Source: Arsenophonus endosymbiont of Bemisia tabaci Q2 (GTDB taxonomy: Bacteria; Pseudomonadota; Gammaproteobacteria; Enterobacterales; Enterobacteriaceae). From it: a DNA stretch of 38,014 nucleotides. The number at the start of each line of letters is the position of its first letter. Position 1 is the stretch's first letter. Both the position numbers and the translations under genes were made by a program. Below are positions 1 through 9,841 of this stretch, piece by piece. The notes below the pieces were generated by a model. It made no database searches. It saw only the letters and a list, made by a program, of their open reading frames with translations, and was not told the DNA's origin. Where the stretch lies: NCBI RefSeq assembly GCF_902713415.1, contig NZ_CACTIE010000075.1:1-38014 (forward strand), written 5' to 3'.

Positions 1-933
1 TAACCGAAGAATTTTCACTTTATCAGAAAAATTTAGCTCTTGTTACTACAAAATTTTTTAGCAATCTTCCGATAACTATTGATAAATTAACAGAAATAGA
101 TTCTTCTCTTGTGCAAGAAGCGCATTATTTACTGAGAAAAATATCTCATGATCCCGCTGGACAATCTCTATTTATTCAACGCTGGCGCCTTAATCTTATT
201 TTTGAAGTGACAACGTTTAATAAATTATTATTAGAGCAGGAAAAAGAACAGTTATTGGCTGAATTAGAGAAACGATTGAAATTAATTGGAAATTTAACAG
301 AAATGTTTAATCAAAATAATCAGTCTTCTGGTAAATTATGGGATATGAGTAAAGGAGCTTTAACCCAATCCTGCAATAATATTCAATTATTAATTCAGTA
401 TAGCCATTTTTTACAACAACAACCTGAATTAGAAAAATTAGCAGAACTTTTAGGTAGAAGTAATTCGTTGAAATCTCAACAAAAACAGCAGAAAATATTA
501 GAATCAATAATCTTCTTGGAAAAAATCCCTGACCAAACTACCTGAGCAAATTAGAGGGATAAACCAAGGTAATGATATTTTACGTCTTCTACCTGGTGTG
601 AATTAGCATTGCTGGGATTAGAAGAACTCGAATTTGAATTTTCTAAAAATTAGTTAAAAAACATTTACTTACCTACAGGTTACAAGGCGATAATTGGCAG
701 GAACGAAAAATATTACGTCCAACGGTCAAACATCACGATAAACAACAACCAAAAGGGCCATTTATTGTATGTATAGACACTTCAGGTTCAATGGGAAAAT
801 TTAATGAAAATTGTGCTAAAGCTTTCTGCCTCGCTTTAATGAAAATAGCCATGAGTGACACAACCGTCAGTGTCACATTATTCTATTTTCAATGTAAGTT
901 ATTGATTATGATTTATTAAGCAATGATGGATTA

Positions 934-1036
934 TAACTAAGCGTCTTAATTTTGATTACAAAATATATGTTTTTCTCCAATATAAATTTAGTGATATAGA
1001 GTAATTACTTGTAATCATTTTAAAGTCACCCAGCTA
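934..1036 (+). mobile_element. MITE copy 1 (103 bp, IS630-related), inserted in viaA
   Basis: This short non-coding element begins TAACTAAGCGTCTTAATTTT, ends AAAGTCACCCAGCTA, and is flanked by TA at 932-933 and 1037-1038. The ends are imperfect inverted repeats of about 28 bp. Near-identical copies lie at 32430-32533, 35839-35941 and 37701-37803. Removing the element and one TA restores the viaA frame (gga tta gag), which shows a clean TA insertion. The left end differs from the right terminus of the IS630-type element at 1249-2125 at only a couple of positions, so that transposase or a relative probably moved it. Confidence 0.9.
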
Positions 1037-1248
1037 TAGAGAAATTAATGCAATTTCTTAATCAAACATTTAGTGGGGGAACCGATTTGCCTGCCTGTTT
1101 AAATAAATGTTTAGAAAAATGCAAAAATAGCAATGGAAAGATTCAGATGTGGTTGTGATTTCAGGTTTTATGGATCAACGGTTACCTGATAATTTAGTAA
1201 AAAAAATAAAAGTTCATCAAACGCAACAGCATCGTTTTCACGCTGTTA

Positions 1249-2125
1249 TAGCTAAGTGACTTAATTTTGATGACATTATTTATATGAGCTATTCAATTGA
1301 TTTTAGAGGTAAAGTGATATTTACGATAGAAGAAGAAGGGTTGAGTATCCGAGAAACAGCGAAGCAATTTCGGATTGGCTCTGCATCTGTATCGCGTTGG
1401 ATTAATCAAATAGAGCCAAAAGCATCGACTACGCGTCAGCGAAAAATCGATAAATCCGAGTTGATAAAAGATGTTGAACAATATCCAGATGCTTACCAAA
1501 AAGAGCGTGCAGAGCGTTTTGGCGTTTGTCAGAAGGCCATTTGGCAAGCTCTTAAAAAAATGGGATTGACCTATAAAAAAACTCTACGTCATCCGAAAGC
1601 CGACGAAAACACTCGACAAACGTTTCAACAAAAAAACAACAGTATGAAAAAGAAGGCAAGCATATTGTTTTTATTGATGAAAGTGGTTTTTCACACGATA
1701 CCCCGCGGACTCACGGCTATTCCCCGAAAGGTCAACGGTGTGTTGGTCTCAAGAACTGGGGAGCTAAAGGAAGAACAAATGTTATCGGCGCTTTATTGGG
1801 CACAACGCTGTTTGCTATCGGATTATTTGATATCAATATTAACAGCGATGTTTTCTATGCATGGGTCACCCAAGTCCTTATCCCAGTACTTCCTAAAAAC
1901 AGTGTAATCATGATGGATAATGCAACTTTTCACAAGAAACAGAGTATTCAACAAGTCATCATCGATGCGGGGCATATGGTGGAATATTTTCCTACCTATT
2001 CGCCAGATCTTAATCTAATTGAACATAAATGGGCATAAGCTAAATGCAAAAAAAAGGGCTCGGATGCGACACAGATATCTTGTTCGCATTCAATATGGTG
2101 TAATCAAAATTAAGTCGCTTAGCTA
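1249..2125 (+). mobile_element. IS630-family insertion sequence (877 bp), degenerate
   Basis: The terminal inverted repeats are about 27 bp: the left end starts TAGCTAAGTGACTTAATTTT (1249 on) and the right end, read inward on the minus strand, starts TAGCTAAGCGACTTAATTTT (2125 back). They differ at about two positions. The target duplication is TA (1247-1248 and 2126-2127), as expected of the IS630/Tc1-mariner superfamily. Excising the element and one TA rejoins viaA in frame (gct gtt aca tta tct). It carries one DDE transposase gene that is split among three frames and is probably inactive. Confidence 0.92.
1284..2103 (+). pseudogene. IS630-family DDE transposase, in three frames with an internal stop
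   Basis: The N-terminal helix-turn-helix part (SIRETAKQFRIG, SVSRWI) is read from ATG 1284. At an A7 run (1630-1636) the homologous reading moves by -1, and from about 1637 the catalytic half follows: FIDESGF (first Asp), MMDNATFHK (second Asp), [12 protein letters not shown] (third acidic residue, Glu). A TAA at 2036-2038 replaces what is usually Gln in the WAQAK motif. A second -1 shift at an A8 run (2048-2055) leads to the normal-looking end [10 protein letters not shown] and a stop at 2101-2103. The first shift lies on a correctly phased A_AAA_AAC heptamer, so it could be programmed frameshifting, which some IS630 members use. The nonsense codon and second shift argue that this copy is inactive. 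Confidence 0.88.
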
Positions 2126-2228
2126 TACATTATCTAAATATGGAAAACCCGGTATCCGAAATATTTTCGATTATATCTGGCACTTTTATACCGGGCTAAA
2201 AAGTCGATTATTACGCTATTGGAACTAA

Positions 2229-3221
2229 TTACAACATATCCTCAATAACTGCATGGCTTTCCGGCGACCATACACTACATTGAATTTCGCCAATATGCTT
2301 TTTCTGAAGTAATAACATCACTAAACGAGATTGTCCAATGCCCCCACCTATTGTTTGTGGCATTTGATCTTTTACCAATGCTTGATGCCATTCAAAAGAC
2401 ATTCTATCTTCATCACCGGTGATTGCTAATTGGTTTGTAAGCGCTTCTGTATCAACACGGATGCCCATAGAAGAAATTTCAAATGCATCCTGCAATATAG
2501 GGTTCCAAACAATAATATCACCATTTAAACCCGCATAACCCTCACTGTTAGGTGTTGTCCAATCATCATAATCAGGAGCACGTACATCGTGAGCAAGGCC
2601 ATGCGATAGTTTTCCTCCAATACCAATAAGAAAAACTGCATCTAATTCTTTAGCTATTTCACGTTCTCTTCCTTTAGCATCAAGATCAGGGTAGCGTTGT
2701 AATAATTCTTCACTATGAACAAAATGAATTTGCTCAGGTAAAAATGGTGCTAAACCACATTCTGTACTAGCCGCTTTTTCTGTTTCTTTTATTGCTTGAT
2801 AAATTTTAATGACCGTCTGTTTTAAATAATCAAGAGAGCGCTCATCCTTAAGCATTACTTTTTCCCAATCCCACTGATCTACAAATACAGAATGAATAGG
2901 TGTCAGATGATCTTCATCAGGACGCAATGCTTTCATATGGGTATAAAGCCCTTGTCCGGGTTTAAAATCAAAACGACCTAACGTTTTACGTTTCCATTTA
3001 GCCAATGAATGTACAACTTCAAAAACAGAATCTGGCATCGATTTTACTTTGACTTGTACTGCTTTTTCATGGCCTGACAGATTATCTTGAATCCCATCAC
3101 CGAGACGACTTAAGATAGGTGCTTGAACTTCAATTAAAGCTAATTCTTTTTCTAATAAACGCGAAAAATAAGATTTAACAAAACTAATTTGTTGTTGTTT
3201 TTCGATGAATGACTTTTCCAT
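2229..3221 (-). CDS. asnA: Aspartate--ammonia ligase (ammonia-dependent asparagine synthetase A)
   Basis: AsnA makes asparagine from aspartate, ammonia and ATP in the cytoplasm. It is a class II aaRS-like ligase. The product is 330 residues, the same as in E. coli, and is collinear with it: [17 protein letters not shown] at the N-terminus, [92 protein letters not shown], and the class II motif 3-like GGGIGQSR near the C-terminus. It is divergent from asnC, its activator in E. coli, across a 159-bp gap. Its stop codon abuts that of the viaA pseudogene. No lesion is visible. Retention suggests asparagine is still made from ammonia. Confidence 0.97.
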   Translation of the reverse strand: MEKSFIEKQQQISFVKSYFSRLLEKELALIEVQAPILSRLGDGIQDNLSGHEKAVQVKVKSMPDSVFEVVHSLAKWKRKTLGRFDFKPGQGLYTHMKALRPDEDHLTPIHSVFVDQWDWEKVMLKDERSLDYLKQTVIKIYQAIKETEKAASTECGLAPFLPEQIHFVHSEELLQRYPDLDAKGREREIAKELDAVFLIGIGGKLSHGLAHDVRAPDYDDWTTPNSEGYAGLNGDIIVWNPILQDAFEISSMGIRVDTEALTNQLAITGDEDRMSFEWHQALVKDQMPQTIGGGIGQSRLVMLLLQKKHIGEIQCSVWSPESHAVIEDML

Positions 3222-3380
3222 TTTTTACCCCATAATCTGTAGCATTATTTTCCTTATTATATAGATTAAGCAATAAAAATAGTCATAAATTTAATATACT
3301 TAATAAAAAAGTCATTATAATTTATAATATTCAAAATAAAGTCTTTAAAAATAAATAATCGTTTAAAATGGTGTTTTAAA
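3222..3380. promoter_or_regulatory. Divergent asnA/asnC control region
   Basis: This 159-bp, extremely AT-rich gap separates the 5' ends of asnA (-) and asnC (+). In E. coli it carries both promoters and the AsnC operator. No confident -35/-10 pair or AsnC site could be fixed by eye, so the call rests on gene arrangement. Confidence 0.5.
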
Positions 3381-3842
3381 ATGGTTGAAAATTATCAAAT
3401 TGATAATCTGGATCGTAACATACTTAATGAATTACTGAGAAATGCACGGATCCCCTACACTGAAATAGCTAAAAAATTTGCCGTAAGTCCTGGTACGATA
3501 CATGTCCGAGTCGAAAAAATGAAACAAGCTGGGATTATTGTAGGGACACGTGTAGATATTAATGTGAAGCAACTAGGTTTTGATGTCTGTTGCTTTATTG
3601 GCATTATTTTAAAAAGCGCGAAAAACTACCATACTGCACTGAAAAAACTTGATGAATTAGACGAGGTGGTCGAAGTTTACTATACAACTGGACAATATAG
3701 TATATTTATCAAGGTAATGTGTCGATCCATTGATGCGTTACAAGACGTACTTATTAATAAGATACAGACAATTGATGAGATCCAATCTACTGAAACCTTG
3801 ATCTCTTTACAAAATCCAATAATGCGTACTATCAATCCATAA
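3381..3842 (+). CDS. asnC: Asparagine-responsive Lrp/AsnC-family regulator
   Basis: AsnC activates asnA when asparagine is scarce and represses itself. The product is 153 residues (E. coli 152). The N-terminal winged HTH covers about residues 8-55 (NLDRNILNELLRNARIPYTE, then FAVSPGTIHVRVEKM). The C-terminal RAM/AsnC ligand-binding domain covers about 65-150 (GFDVCCFIGIIL, VVEVYYTTGQYSIFIKV, TLISLQNPIMR). It lies divergent to asnA and upstream of mioC, as in E. coli. In E. coli, transcription from asnC and mioC enters oriC and influences initiation. No lesion is visible. Confidence 0.96.
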   Translation: MVENYQIDNLDRNILNELLRNARIPYTEIAKKFAVSPGTIHVRVEKMKQAGIIVGTRVDINVKQLGFDVCCFIGIILKSAKNYHTALKKLDELDEVVEVYYTTGQYSIFIKVMCRSIDALQDVLINKIQTIDEIQSTETLISLQNPIMRTINP

Positions 3843-3864
3843 AAATAAAAATAGAATAACCATA

Positions 3865-3895
3865 TTATCCACAGTTAGATCCCAACTTATTCACA
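3865..3895 (+). promoter_or_regulatory. Two DnaA boxes upstream of mioC
   Basis: TTATCCACA (3865-3873, perfect consensus) and TTATTCACA (3887-3895, one mismatch) lie just before mioC. In E. coli, DnaA bound at the mioC promoter represses transcription toward oriC, so these probably do the same. The function is inferred; the sequences are directly visible. Confidence 0.75.
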
Positions 3896-3933
3896 GCATA
3901 CAATACGCATTGTTTTAAATAATGGGGTTCATA

Positions 3934-4392
3934 ATGACAAAAGTAACATTGATTACAGGTAGAACTATGGGCAGCGCTGAATATGTTGCTGAGCATATCA
4001 CTGAAATATTGGAGAAATATGGCTTTGACACTGAAGTCACATACGGCCCATCGTTAAAAGAGCTACTAACAAAAGGTATTTGGTTAATTGTATGCTCTAC
4101 CCATGAAGCGGGTGATTTGCCTGAAAATATACAACTTCTAGCAAAAGAGATCAGCGAAGAAAAACCTGATCTTAGCCAGATTAATTATGGTTCGATTGGG
4201 ATAGGTAGTAGCAAAGAATATGATACTTTTTGTGGTGCAATCCATAAATTAGATCAACTGATAAAGGATCATAATGTAAAACGCGTTGGAGAAATATTGG
4301 AGATTGATATTTTAGAACATGAAGTGCCGGAAGATCTTGTAGAAGTTTGGATCGAAAAGTGGAAAGAGAAAATTATTGATTTGGATAAATAA
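3934..4392 (+). CDS. mioC: MioC, flavodoxin-like FMN protein
   Basis: This is a small flavodoxin-fold protein of 152 residues from the chosen start (E. coli 147). The E. coli protein binds FMN and supports biotin synthase in vitro. It matches along its length: ITGRTMGSAEYVAEHI (phosphate-binding loop), STHEAGDLPENI (second flavin loop), GSIGIGSSKEYDTFCGAI, and LEHEVPEDLVEVW at the C-terminus. ATG 3934 is preferred over an in-frame ATG at 3922 because it gives the family N-terminus (MTKVTLIT) and has a TGGGGT ribosome-binding-like stretch upstream. The STHEAG loop has Glu where E. coli has Gly. The gene abuts oriC. Confidence 0.94.
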   Translation: MTKVTLITGRTMGSAEYVAEHITEILEKYGFDTEVTYGPSLKELLTKGIWLIVCSTHEAGDLPENIQLLAKEISEEKPDLSQINYGSIGIGSSKEYDTFCGAIHKLDQLIKDHNVKRVGEILEIDILEHEVPEDLVEVWIEKWKEKIIDLDK

Positions 4393-4606
4393 AAGCCAAA
4401 TAAATGTGGATAACTTTGCGAAAAAGCAGGGAATAACCCGTAGTTATCCATAGAATAAGCTTTTATGGTAAACCTGATTGTGGATAACTAAGCATGTTAA
4501 CCCCAGCTTATACGGAGTAGGATCACTTATCATTCACAGCTAAAGATCATAAACAAGATAATGATTTTATTATGGTATTTGCACTTATCCACAGAAGATC
4601 GCGATC

Positions 4607-4648
4607 CTAATAAAAAATTTAATAAAAAGATCTTTAAATAAAAAGATC
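4607..4648 (-). other. oriC duplex unwinding element (13-mer repeats)
   Basis: On the minus strand, two 13-mers begin GATCTTTTTATT (4636-4648 and 4620-4632), like the E. coli L and M repeats. The third, next to R1 (4607-4619), keeps the CTAATAA core but has AATT where the Dam site should be, so one methylation site has been lost. Confidence 0.8.
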
Positions 4649-4677
4649 TTTTTTATATTAAGCAAGGATCATATAAC

Positions 4678-4705
4678 TTGCCTCTTAGCAAAATTCGAGT
4701 AAAAT
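4678..4705 (+). promoter_or_regulatory. Possible mnmG promoter
   Basis: TTGCCT (4678-4683), a 16-bp spacer and TAAAAT (4700-4705) lie 38 bp before the mnmG start, on the oriC side where the gidA promoter sits in E. coli. The match to sigma70 is moderate. Confidence 0.4.
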
Positions 4706-4742
4706 TCACTTCCCAAGTCATGCTTAATACTAAGGTTTATAC

Positions 4743-6632
4743 ATGTTTTACCCAGAACAATTTGATGTCATTATTATTGGTGGAGGCCACGCTGGTACTG
4801 AAGCAGCTATGGCTGCTGCTCGTATGGGACGTCAAACTTTACTTCTAACCCATAATATTGATACGTTGGGCCAAATGTCATGCAATCCAGCTATCGGTGG
4901 AATAGGTAAAGGACATCTGGTTAAAGAAATTGATGCGTTAGGTGGCATTATTGCTATTGCCACAGATAATGCTGGGATCCAATTTAGAACGCTTAATGCA
5001 AGTAAAGGTCCAGCAGTAGAAGCAACCAGAGCGCAAACTGATCGAGTACTTTATAAGCAAGCGATTAGGACTGCGCTAGAAAATCAAAATAACTTAATGA
5101 TCTTTCAAGAAGCTGTTGAAGACCTGATCATAAAAAACAATGAAGTTATTGGCGTGATAACCAAAATGGGATTAAAATTTCACGCAAAGTCGGTCGTACT
5201 GACCGTAGGTACTTTTCTTGATGGTAAAATTTACATAGGATTAGAAAATTATAGTGGTGGTAGGGCTGCTGATCCTCCTGCTATTAGCCTATCACATAGA
5301 TTAAGAGAACTACCTTTACGAGTAGATCGACTTAAAACAGGTACACCCCCTAGAATTGACGCAAAAACTATCGATTTTTCTCAATTAGCACCACAATTTG
5401 CTGATGATCCTACCCCTGTTTTCTCTTTTGTCGGATCAGCTGAACAACATCCTCAACAATTACCTTGCTACATCACTTATACGAATGAAAAAACTCACCA
5501 AGTGATCCGCGATAATTTAGATCGTAGTCCTATGTATGCAGGAATTATTGAAGGAATAGGTCCCCGCTACTGTCCTTCTATTGAAGATAAAGTTATGCGG
5601 TTTGCAGATCGTTCTGCGCATCAAATCTTCCTTGAACCAGAAGGGCTAACCAGTAATGAAATTTATCCTAATGGAATTTCTACTAGTTTACCTTTTGATG
5701 TACAAATGCAAATTATACATTCGATGAAAGGTCTAGAAAATTCGCGTATTATTCGACCCGGATATGCGATTGAATACGATTTCTTTGATCCCCGAGATTT
5801 AAAGCTAACTTTAGAAAGCAAATTTATCAAAGGGCTATTTTTTGCAGGTCAGATTAATGGAACAACTGGTTATGAAGAAGCAGCAGCTCAAGGTTTACTA
5901 GCTGGGCTTAACGCAGCTCGTTATGCTTTTAAACAAGAAGGATGGTTCCCTCGTCGTGATCAAGCCTACATTGGTGTTTTAGTTGATGATCTTTGTACCT
6001 TAGGCACTAAAGAACCCTATCGAATGTTTACTTCACGAGCAGAATATCGCCTTATGCTACGTGAAGACAACGCTGATCTTCGTTTAACCGAAAAAGGGTA
6101 CGAACTTGGTTTAATTGATGAAAGCCGTTGGCAAAAATTTTGTCATAAAGTTGAATTAATTGAACAAGAACGTCAAAGGTTACGTAACCTTTGGTTACAT
6201 CCTAATTCAGATAAAGTTAGTGATCTTAATGAGATATTAACTGTTCCGCTTTCAAAAGAAGCAAACGGCGAAGATCTACTTCGGCGCCCAGAAATGAGTT
6301 ATAAATTACTTACTTCGTTAAACTATTTTTCACCTGCAATTGATGATGCTCAAGTAACAAGTCAAGTTGAAATTCAAGTAAAGTATGAAGGTTATATTAC
6401 TCGTCAACAAAAAGAAATAGAGAGACAGCTCCGTAATGAATATACTGCTTTACCGACCAATTTAGATTATAAGCAAATAACCGGTCTTTCTAATGAGGTT
6501 ATTGCAAAGCTTAATGATCATAGACCTAGTTCTATTGGCCAAGCGTCGCGTATATCAGGTATTACGCCAGTCGCAATATCAATATTATTAGTCTGGTTAA
6601 AAAAACAAGGTTTATTACGTCGGAGCGCTTAA
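4743..6632 (+). CDS. mnmG: tRNA U34 carboxymethylaminomethyl synthase, FAD subunit
   Basis: MnmG (GidA) works with MnmE to put the cmnm5 group on U34 of several tRNAs. The product is 629 residues, identical in length to E. coli. The N-terminal FAD Rossmann motif is [19 protein letters not shown] (about residues 10-28), followed by the family signatures [18 protein letters not shown] and [13 protein letters not shown], the GRAADPPA segment, [21 protein letters not shown], and the second signature [13 protein letters not shown]. The C-terminal helical MnmE-binding region ends [10 protein letters not shown]. Its partner mnmE lies at 30542-31912. rsmG follows after a single base, so the two are co-transcribed. 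No lesion is visible. Confidence 0.98.
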   Translation: MFYPEQFDVIIIGGGHAGTEAAMAAARMGRQTLLLTHNIDTLGQMSCNPAIGGIGKGHLVKEIDALGGIIAIATDNAGIQFRTLNASKGPAVEATRAQTDRVLYKQAIRTALENQNNLMIFQEAVEDLIIKNNEVIGVITKMGLKFHAKSVVLTVGTFLDGKIYIGLENYSGGRAADPPAISLSHRLRELPLRVDRLKTGTPPRIDAKTIDFSQLAPQFADDPTPVFSFVGSAEQHPQQLPCYITYTNEKTHQVIRDNLDRSPMYAGIIEGIGPRYCPSIEDKVMRFADRSAHQIFLEPEGLTSNEIYPNGISTSLPFDVQMQIIHSMKGLENSRIIRPGYAIEYDFFDPRDLKLTLESKFIKGLFFAGQINGTTGYEEAAAQGLLAGLNAARYAFKQEGWFPRRDQAYIGVLVDDLCTLGTKEPYRMFTSRAEYRLMLREDNADLRLTEKGYELGLIDESRWQKFCHKVELIEQERQRLRNLWLHPNSDKVSDLNEILTVPLSKEANGEDLLRRPEMSYKLLTSLNYFSPAIDDAQVTSQVEIQVKYEGYITRQQKEIERQLRNEYTALPTNLDYKQITGLSNEVIAKLNDHRPSSIGQASRISGITPVAISILLVWLKKQGLLRRSA

Positions 6633-6633
6633 A

Positions 6634-7260
6634 ATGAACTTAATAACCTATTTTAAAACTTTATTAGATAAAACAGATATTATTTTGACCAATCAACAAA
6701 TACAACAGCTAATTGTCTATATTGAGTTATTAAATAAATGGAATAAAACATATAATTTAACATCAGTTAGATCACTAGAACAAATGGTTGTTCGTCATAT
6801 CCTAGATAGTATTATTGTTGACAAATATCTTACTGGTAAACGATTTATTGATGTAGGTACAGGCCCAGGATTACCTGGTATACCCCTTGCTATTGTTCGT
6901 CCTAATGATCATTTCACACTATTAGATAGCTTGGGAAAACGGGTTAGGTTTTTGCGACAAATACAACATGAATTGATGCTTAAAAACATCGAGCCTATTC
7001 AAAAACGAGTTGAACAGTACCAACCAGTAGAAAAATTTAATGGCATAATAAGCCGAGCATTTGCTTCATTACAGGATATGCTTTCATGCTGTCAACATCT
7101 TCCGAAACAAAATGGAGGACAGTTTTACGCATTTAAAGGTATACTTTCTGCAAATGAAATATCAACTTTTTCTTCTAATTTTAAGATAAATAAAATTATT
7201 TCTTTGGATGTACCAGAACTCGATGAACAGCGACATTTAGTGATTTTAGGATTCAACTAA
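6634..7260 (+). CDS. rsmG: 16S rRNA m7G527 methyltransferase
   Basis: RsmG (GidB) methylates N7 of G527 in 16S rRNA using SAM. The product is 208 residues (E. coli 207). An N-terminal helical segment ([15 protein letters not shown]) leads to the Rossmann methyltransferase core with HILDSI and the SAM motif [16 protein letters not shown] (about residues 69-84). [24 protein letters not shown] and a terminal RHLVIL strand follow. Its ATG lies one base after the mnmG stop, so translation is probably coupled. Mutation of this gene gives low-level streptomycin resistance in other bacteria; no such lesion is seen here. Confidence 0.97.
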   Translation: MNLITYFKTLLDKTDIILTNQQIQQLIVYIELLNKWNKTYNLTSVRSLEQMVVRHILDSIIVDKYLTGKRFIDVGTGPGLPGIPLAIVRPNDHFTLLDSLGKRVRFLRQIQHELMLKNIEPIQKRVEQYQPVEKFNGIISRAFASLQDMLSCCQHLPKQNGGQFYAFKGILSANEISTFSSNFKINKIISLDVPELDEQRHLVILGFN

Positions 7261-7762
7261 TATTGTTTTTGATCAAAAAAAATGACATTTTTTAGTCATA
7301 AAAAATTTTTTATGTTACTATTATTTTTATATTAAAATTTTAGATAGAAAACATATTAACTTTATTGTTATATGTTAATAACAAAAAGGATAGTAAATTT
7401 ACTGATATATTATATTAATTAATTAATTATATAAGATTATATACAAGTATTTCTCCTCGATTTTTCAATTTTTTTTACTTATTTCTTTTTAAGTAAGTTA
7501 ATAACCATTTCAAAATGTGAAAAAATCATATTTTAAAATTTAATATAATTAAATAATAGTAATTAAATTGACATTGTTTTGTTTATTTTCGTGTTGGGTA
7601 GAAAATTTTAAATATTTGTTCACGTTTTCGCTACTTATTGATTGAATTCATTTTTAGGGGTCGTATAATTTGGAAGCTTTTTCTATTGACACTCTCGAGC
7701 AAAGCTAGTTTTATACGCACTCAGCAATTTAATGTTTAAAATACTGGGAGAATATAAGAGTC
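7261..7762. other. 502-bp AT-rich gap before the atp operon
   Basis: This region has no open frame that resembles a protein. It contains a palindrome TTTTTGATCAAAAA near 7265, long A/T runs, and the probable atp promoter listed separately near its right end. The rest holds nothing recognisable. Confidence 0.7.
7686..7716 (+). promoter_or_regulatory. Probable atp operon promoter
   Basis: TTGACA (7686-7691) is followed 18-19 bp later by TTTATA/TTATAC (7710-7716) inside GTTTTATACG. That block resembles the E. coli atpI promoter as I remember it. It lies about 47 bp before the atpI pseudogene start, so the operon promoter probably survived the decay of its first gene. Confidence 0.6.
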
Positions 7763-8145
7763 ATGTCTGTTTTCCTCTATAACGGTAAAATTGCTTTAAA
7801 ACTGTTTTTCTTTCAGTTAATGGTGCTTGTGGTCCTAATCAGTATAGCTTTCTACATGAATAGTTGTAGAAAGGGGCTTATCTACTTTTGCGGGTGGATT
7901 AGCATGTTGGTTATCTAGTGCTTGATGTATCCTGTTAATACGTTATCAAAAGGCAGTTAAAAAAGATGTTCCTATTCACATTGCATGGTTTTTTACCATT
8001 GGTGAGGGAGTAAAAGTTATTATAGCAATAACTGCATTGGTAATTGCTTTAGGTATATTTAAAGCAGCATTTTTACTATCTATTAGGTTTGACCTATTTA
8101 GCTATGTTGATTATTCACATTATTACACCAGCTGTAATTAGGTAG
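7763..8145 (+). pseudogene. atpI: atpI (F1Fo assembly protein I), frameshifted
   Basis: AtpI is the non-essential first gene of the atp operon and helps assemble the c-ring. ATG 7763 begins MSVFLYNGKIALKLFFFQL, like the E. coli N-terminus, but the frame shifts near 7865. A later frame has a stop within TFAGGLACWLSS-CILLIR and continues as AWFFTIGEGVKVIIAITALV, then ALGIFKAAFLL. A further shift disrupts the last membrane segment, and the terminal AVIR reading stops at 8143-8145. At least three lesions are visible. Loss of atpI is tolerated in E. coli, so ATP synthase should still assemble. Confidence 0.9.
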
Positions 8146-8148
8146 TGA

Positions 8149-9006
<858 letters not shown>

Positions 9007-9039
9007 ATTCAACTTATTAATAAATTTTTATTTAACTGA

Positions 9040-9297
<258 letters not shown>

Positions 9298-9356
9298 TAA
9301 CACAAGCTAAATGGGAAAGAACATTAATATGTTAATTTTTAAAGAGGTATTGTGCG

Positions 9357-9827
9357 ATGAATCTTAATGCGACAATCCTCGGCCAGGCTATTGTATTTGT
9401 CCTGTTTGTTTTGTTTTGTATGAAGTATGTATGGCCTCCAATTATGGCGGCGATTGAAAAACGTCAAAAAGAAATTGCTGACGGTTTATCTGCTGCAGAA
9501 CGAGCTAAAAAAAACTTGGATTTGGCGAAAGCTGATGCAACCGAACGACTGAGAAAAGCAAAAGCAGAAGCACAAATCATTATTAAAAAAGCTAATAAAC
9601 AACGAGTTCAAATGATTGAAGAAGCAAAAGTAGAGGCTGAAGCTGAACGTAACAAGATCATTGCTCAAGCGCAAATCGAAATTGATGCTCAGTGTAAGCG
9701 TGCACGTGAAGAGTTGCGTAAACAAGTTGCTATGTTAGCAATTTCAGGTGCAGAGAAAATAATTGAACGTTCCGTTGATGTAGCTGCTAATAGCGACATC
9801 GTTAATAAATTGATCAACGAACTGTAA
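9357..9827 (+). CDS. atpF: ATP synthase Fo subunit b
   Basis: Subunit b is the dimeric peripheral stalk that ties F1 to Fo. The product is 156 residues, as in E. coli. One N-terminal membrane helix (about residues 5-25, [20 protein letters not shown]) is followed by a long charged Ala/Lys/Glu-rich coiled coil ([12 protein letters not shown] to about residue 120) and a C-terminal delta-binding segment ([21 protein letters not shown]). It lies 59 bp after atpE and 14 bp before atpH. Confidence 0.98.
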   Translation: MNLNATILGQAIVFVLFVLFCMKYVWPPIMAAIEKRQKEIADGLSAAERAKKNLDLAKADATERLRKAKAEAQIIIKKANKQRVQMIEEAKVEAEAERNKIIAQAQIEIDAQCKRAREELRKQVAMLAISGAEKIIERSVDVAANSDIVNKLINEL

Positions 9828-9841
9828 AGGAGGAAAGGGGC

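Larger units (their letters stand above)
1..2228 (+). pseudogene. viaA: viaA (vWA-domain protein, RavA partner), disrupted and 5'-truncated by the window edge
   Basis: ViaA is the von Willebrand factor A partner of the MoxR AAA+ ATPase RavA. The reading frame is open from base 3, so the N-terminus lies upstream of the window. Positions 3-545 encode the helical middle (QRWRL, GKLWDMS). The frame then breaks: there is a stop at about 543-545, a shift near 600 and a stop near 650. The vWA MIDAS motif DTSGSMG is at about 778-798. A MITE sits at 934-1036 and an IS630-type element at 1249-2125. The C-terminus (YGKPGI, then SRLLRYWN) resumes after the IS and ends at 2228. Excising each element plus one TA gives continuous ViaA-like reading (GLEKLMQFL across the [16 protein letters not shown] across the IS). 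Further small lesions mean the gene was dead or dying independently. It is convergent with asnA and the two stop codons are adjacent. Confidence 0.92.
4393..4742. other. oriC: Chromosomal replication origin oriC
   Basis: The mioC-mnmG intergenic region matches the E. coli oriC layout read from the mioC side. Visible are an R4-type box TGTGGATAA (4405-4413), an R3-like TTATCCATA (4444-4452), an R2-position TGTGGATAA (4479-4487, perfect here although degenerate in E. coli), the conserved block CAGCTTATACGGAGTAGGATC (only its first 20 bases matter: 4504 on), an ATTCACAG box near 4532, an R1 box TTATCCACA (4585-4593), GCGATCCTAATAA, then the 13-mer unwinding element. Seven GATC sites (4521, 4545, 4597, 4603, 4629, 4645, 4667) would serve Dam/SeqA sequestration; E. 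coli has 11 in about 245 bp. Nothing here suggests loss of DnaA-dependent initiation. Confidence 0.95.

Noticed and set aside
934..1036. MITE copies as small RNA genes or attachment sites
   Set aside because: TA target duplications, IS630-like termini and clean excision from reading frames fit transposition; no tRNA or integrase is nearby.
2019..2228. 69-residue open frame across the IS630 right end and viaA C-terminus
   Set aside because: It is a chimera: its first half is an out-of-frame reading of the transposase tail and terminal repeat, and its second half is the ViaA C-terminus.
3922..3933. Upstream ATG for mioC
   Set aside because: It would place GGGG, the likely ribosome-binding stretch, inside the coding region; ATG 3934 matches the family N-terminus.
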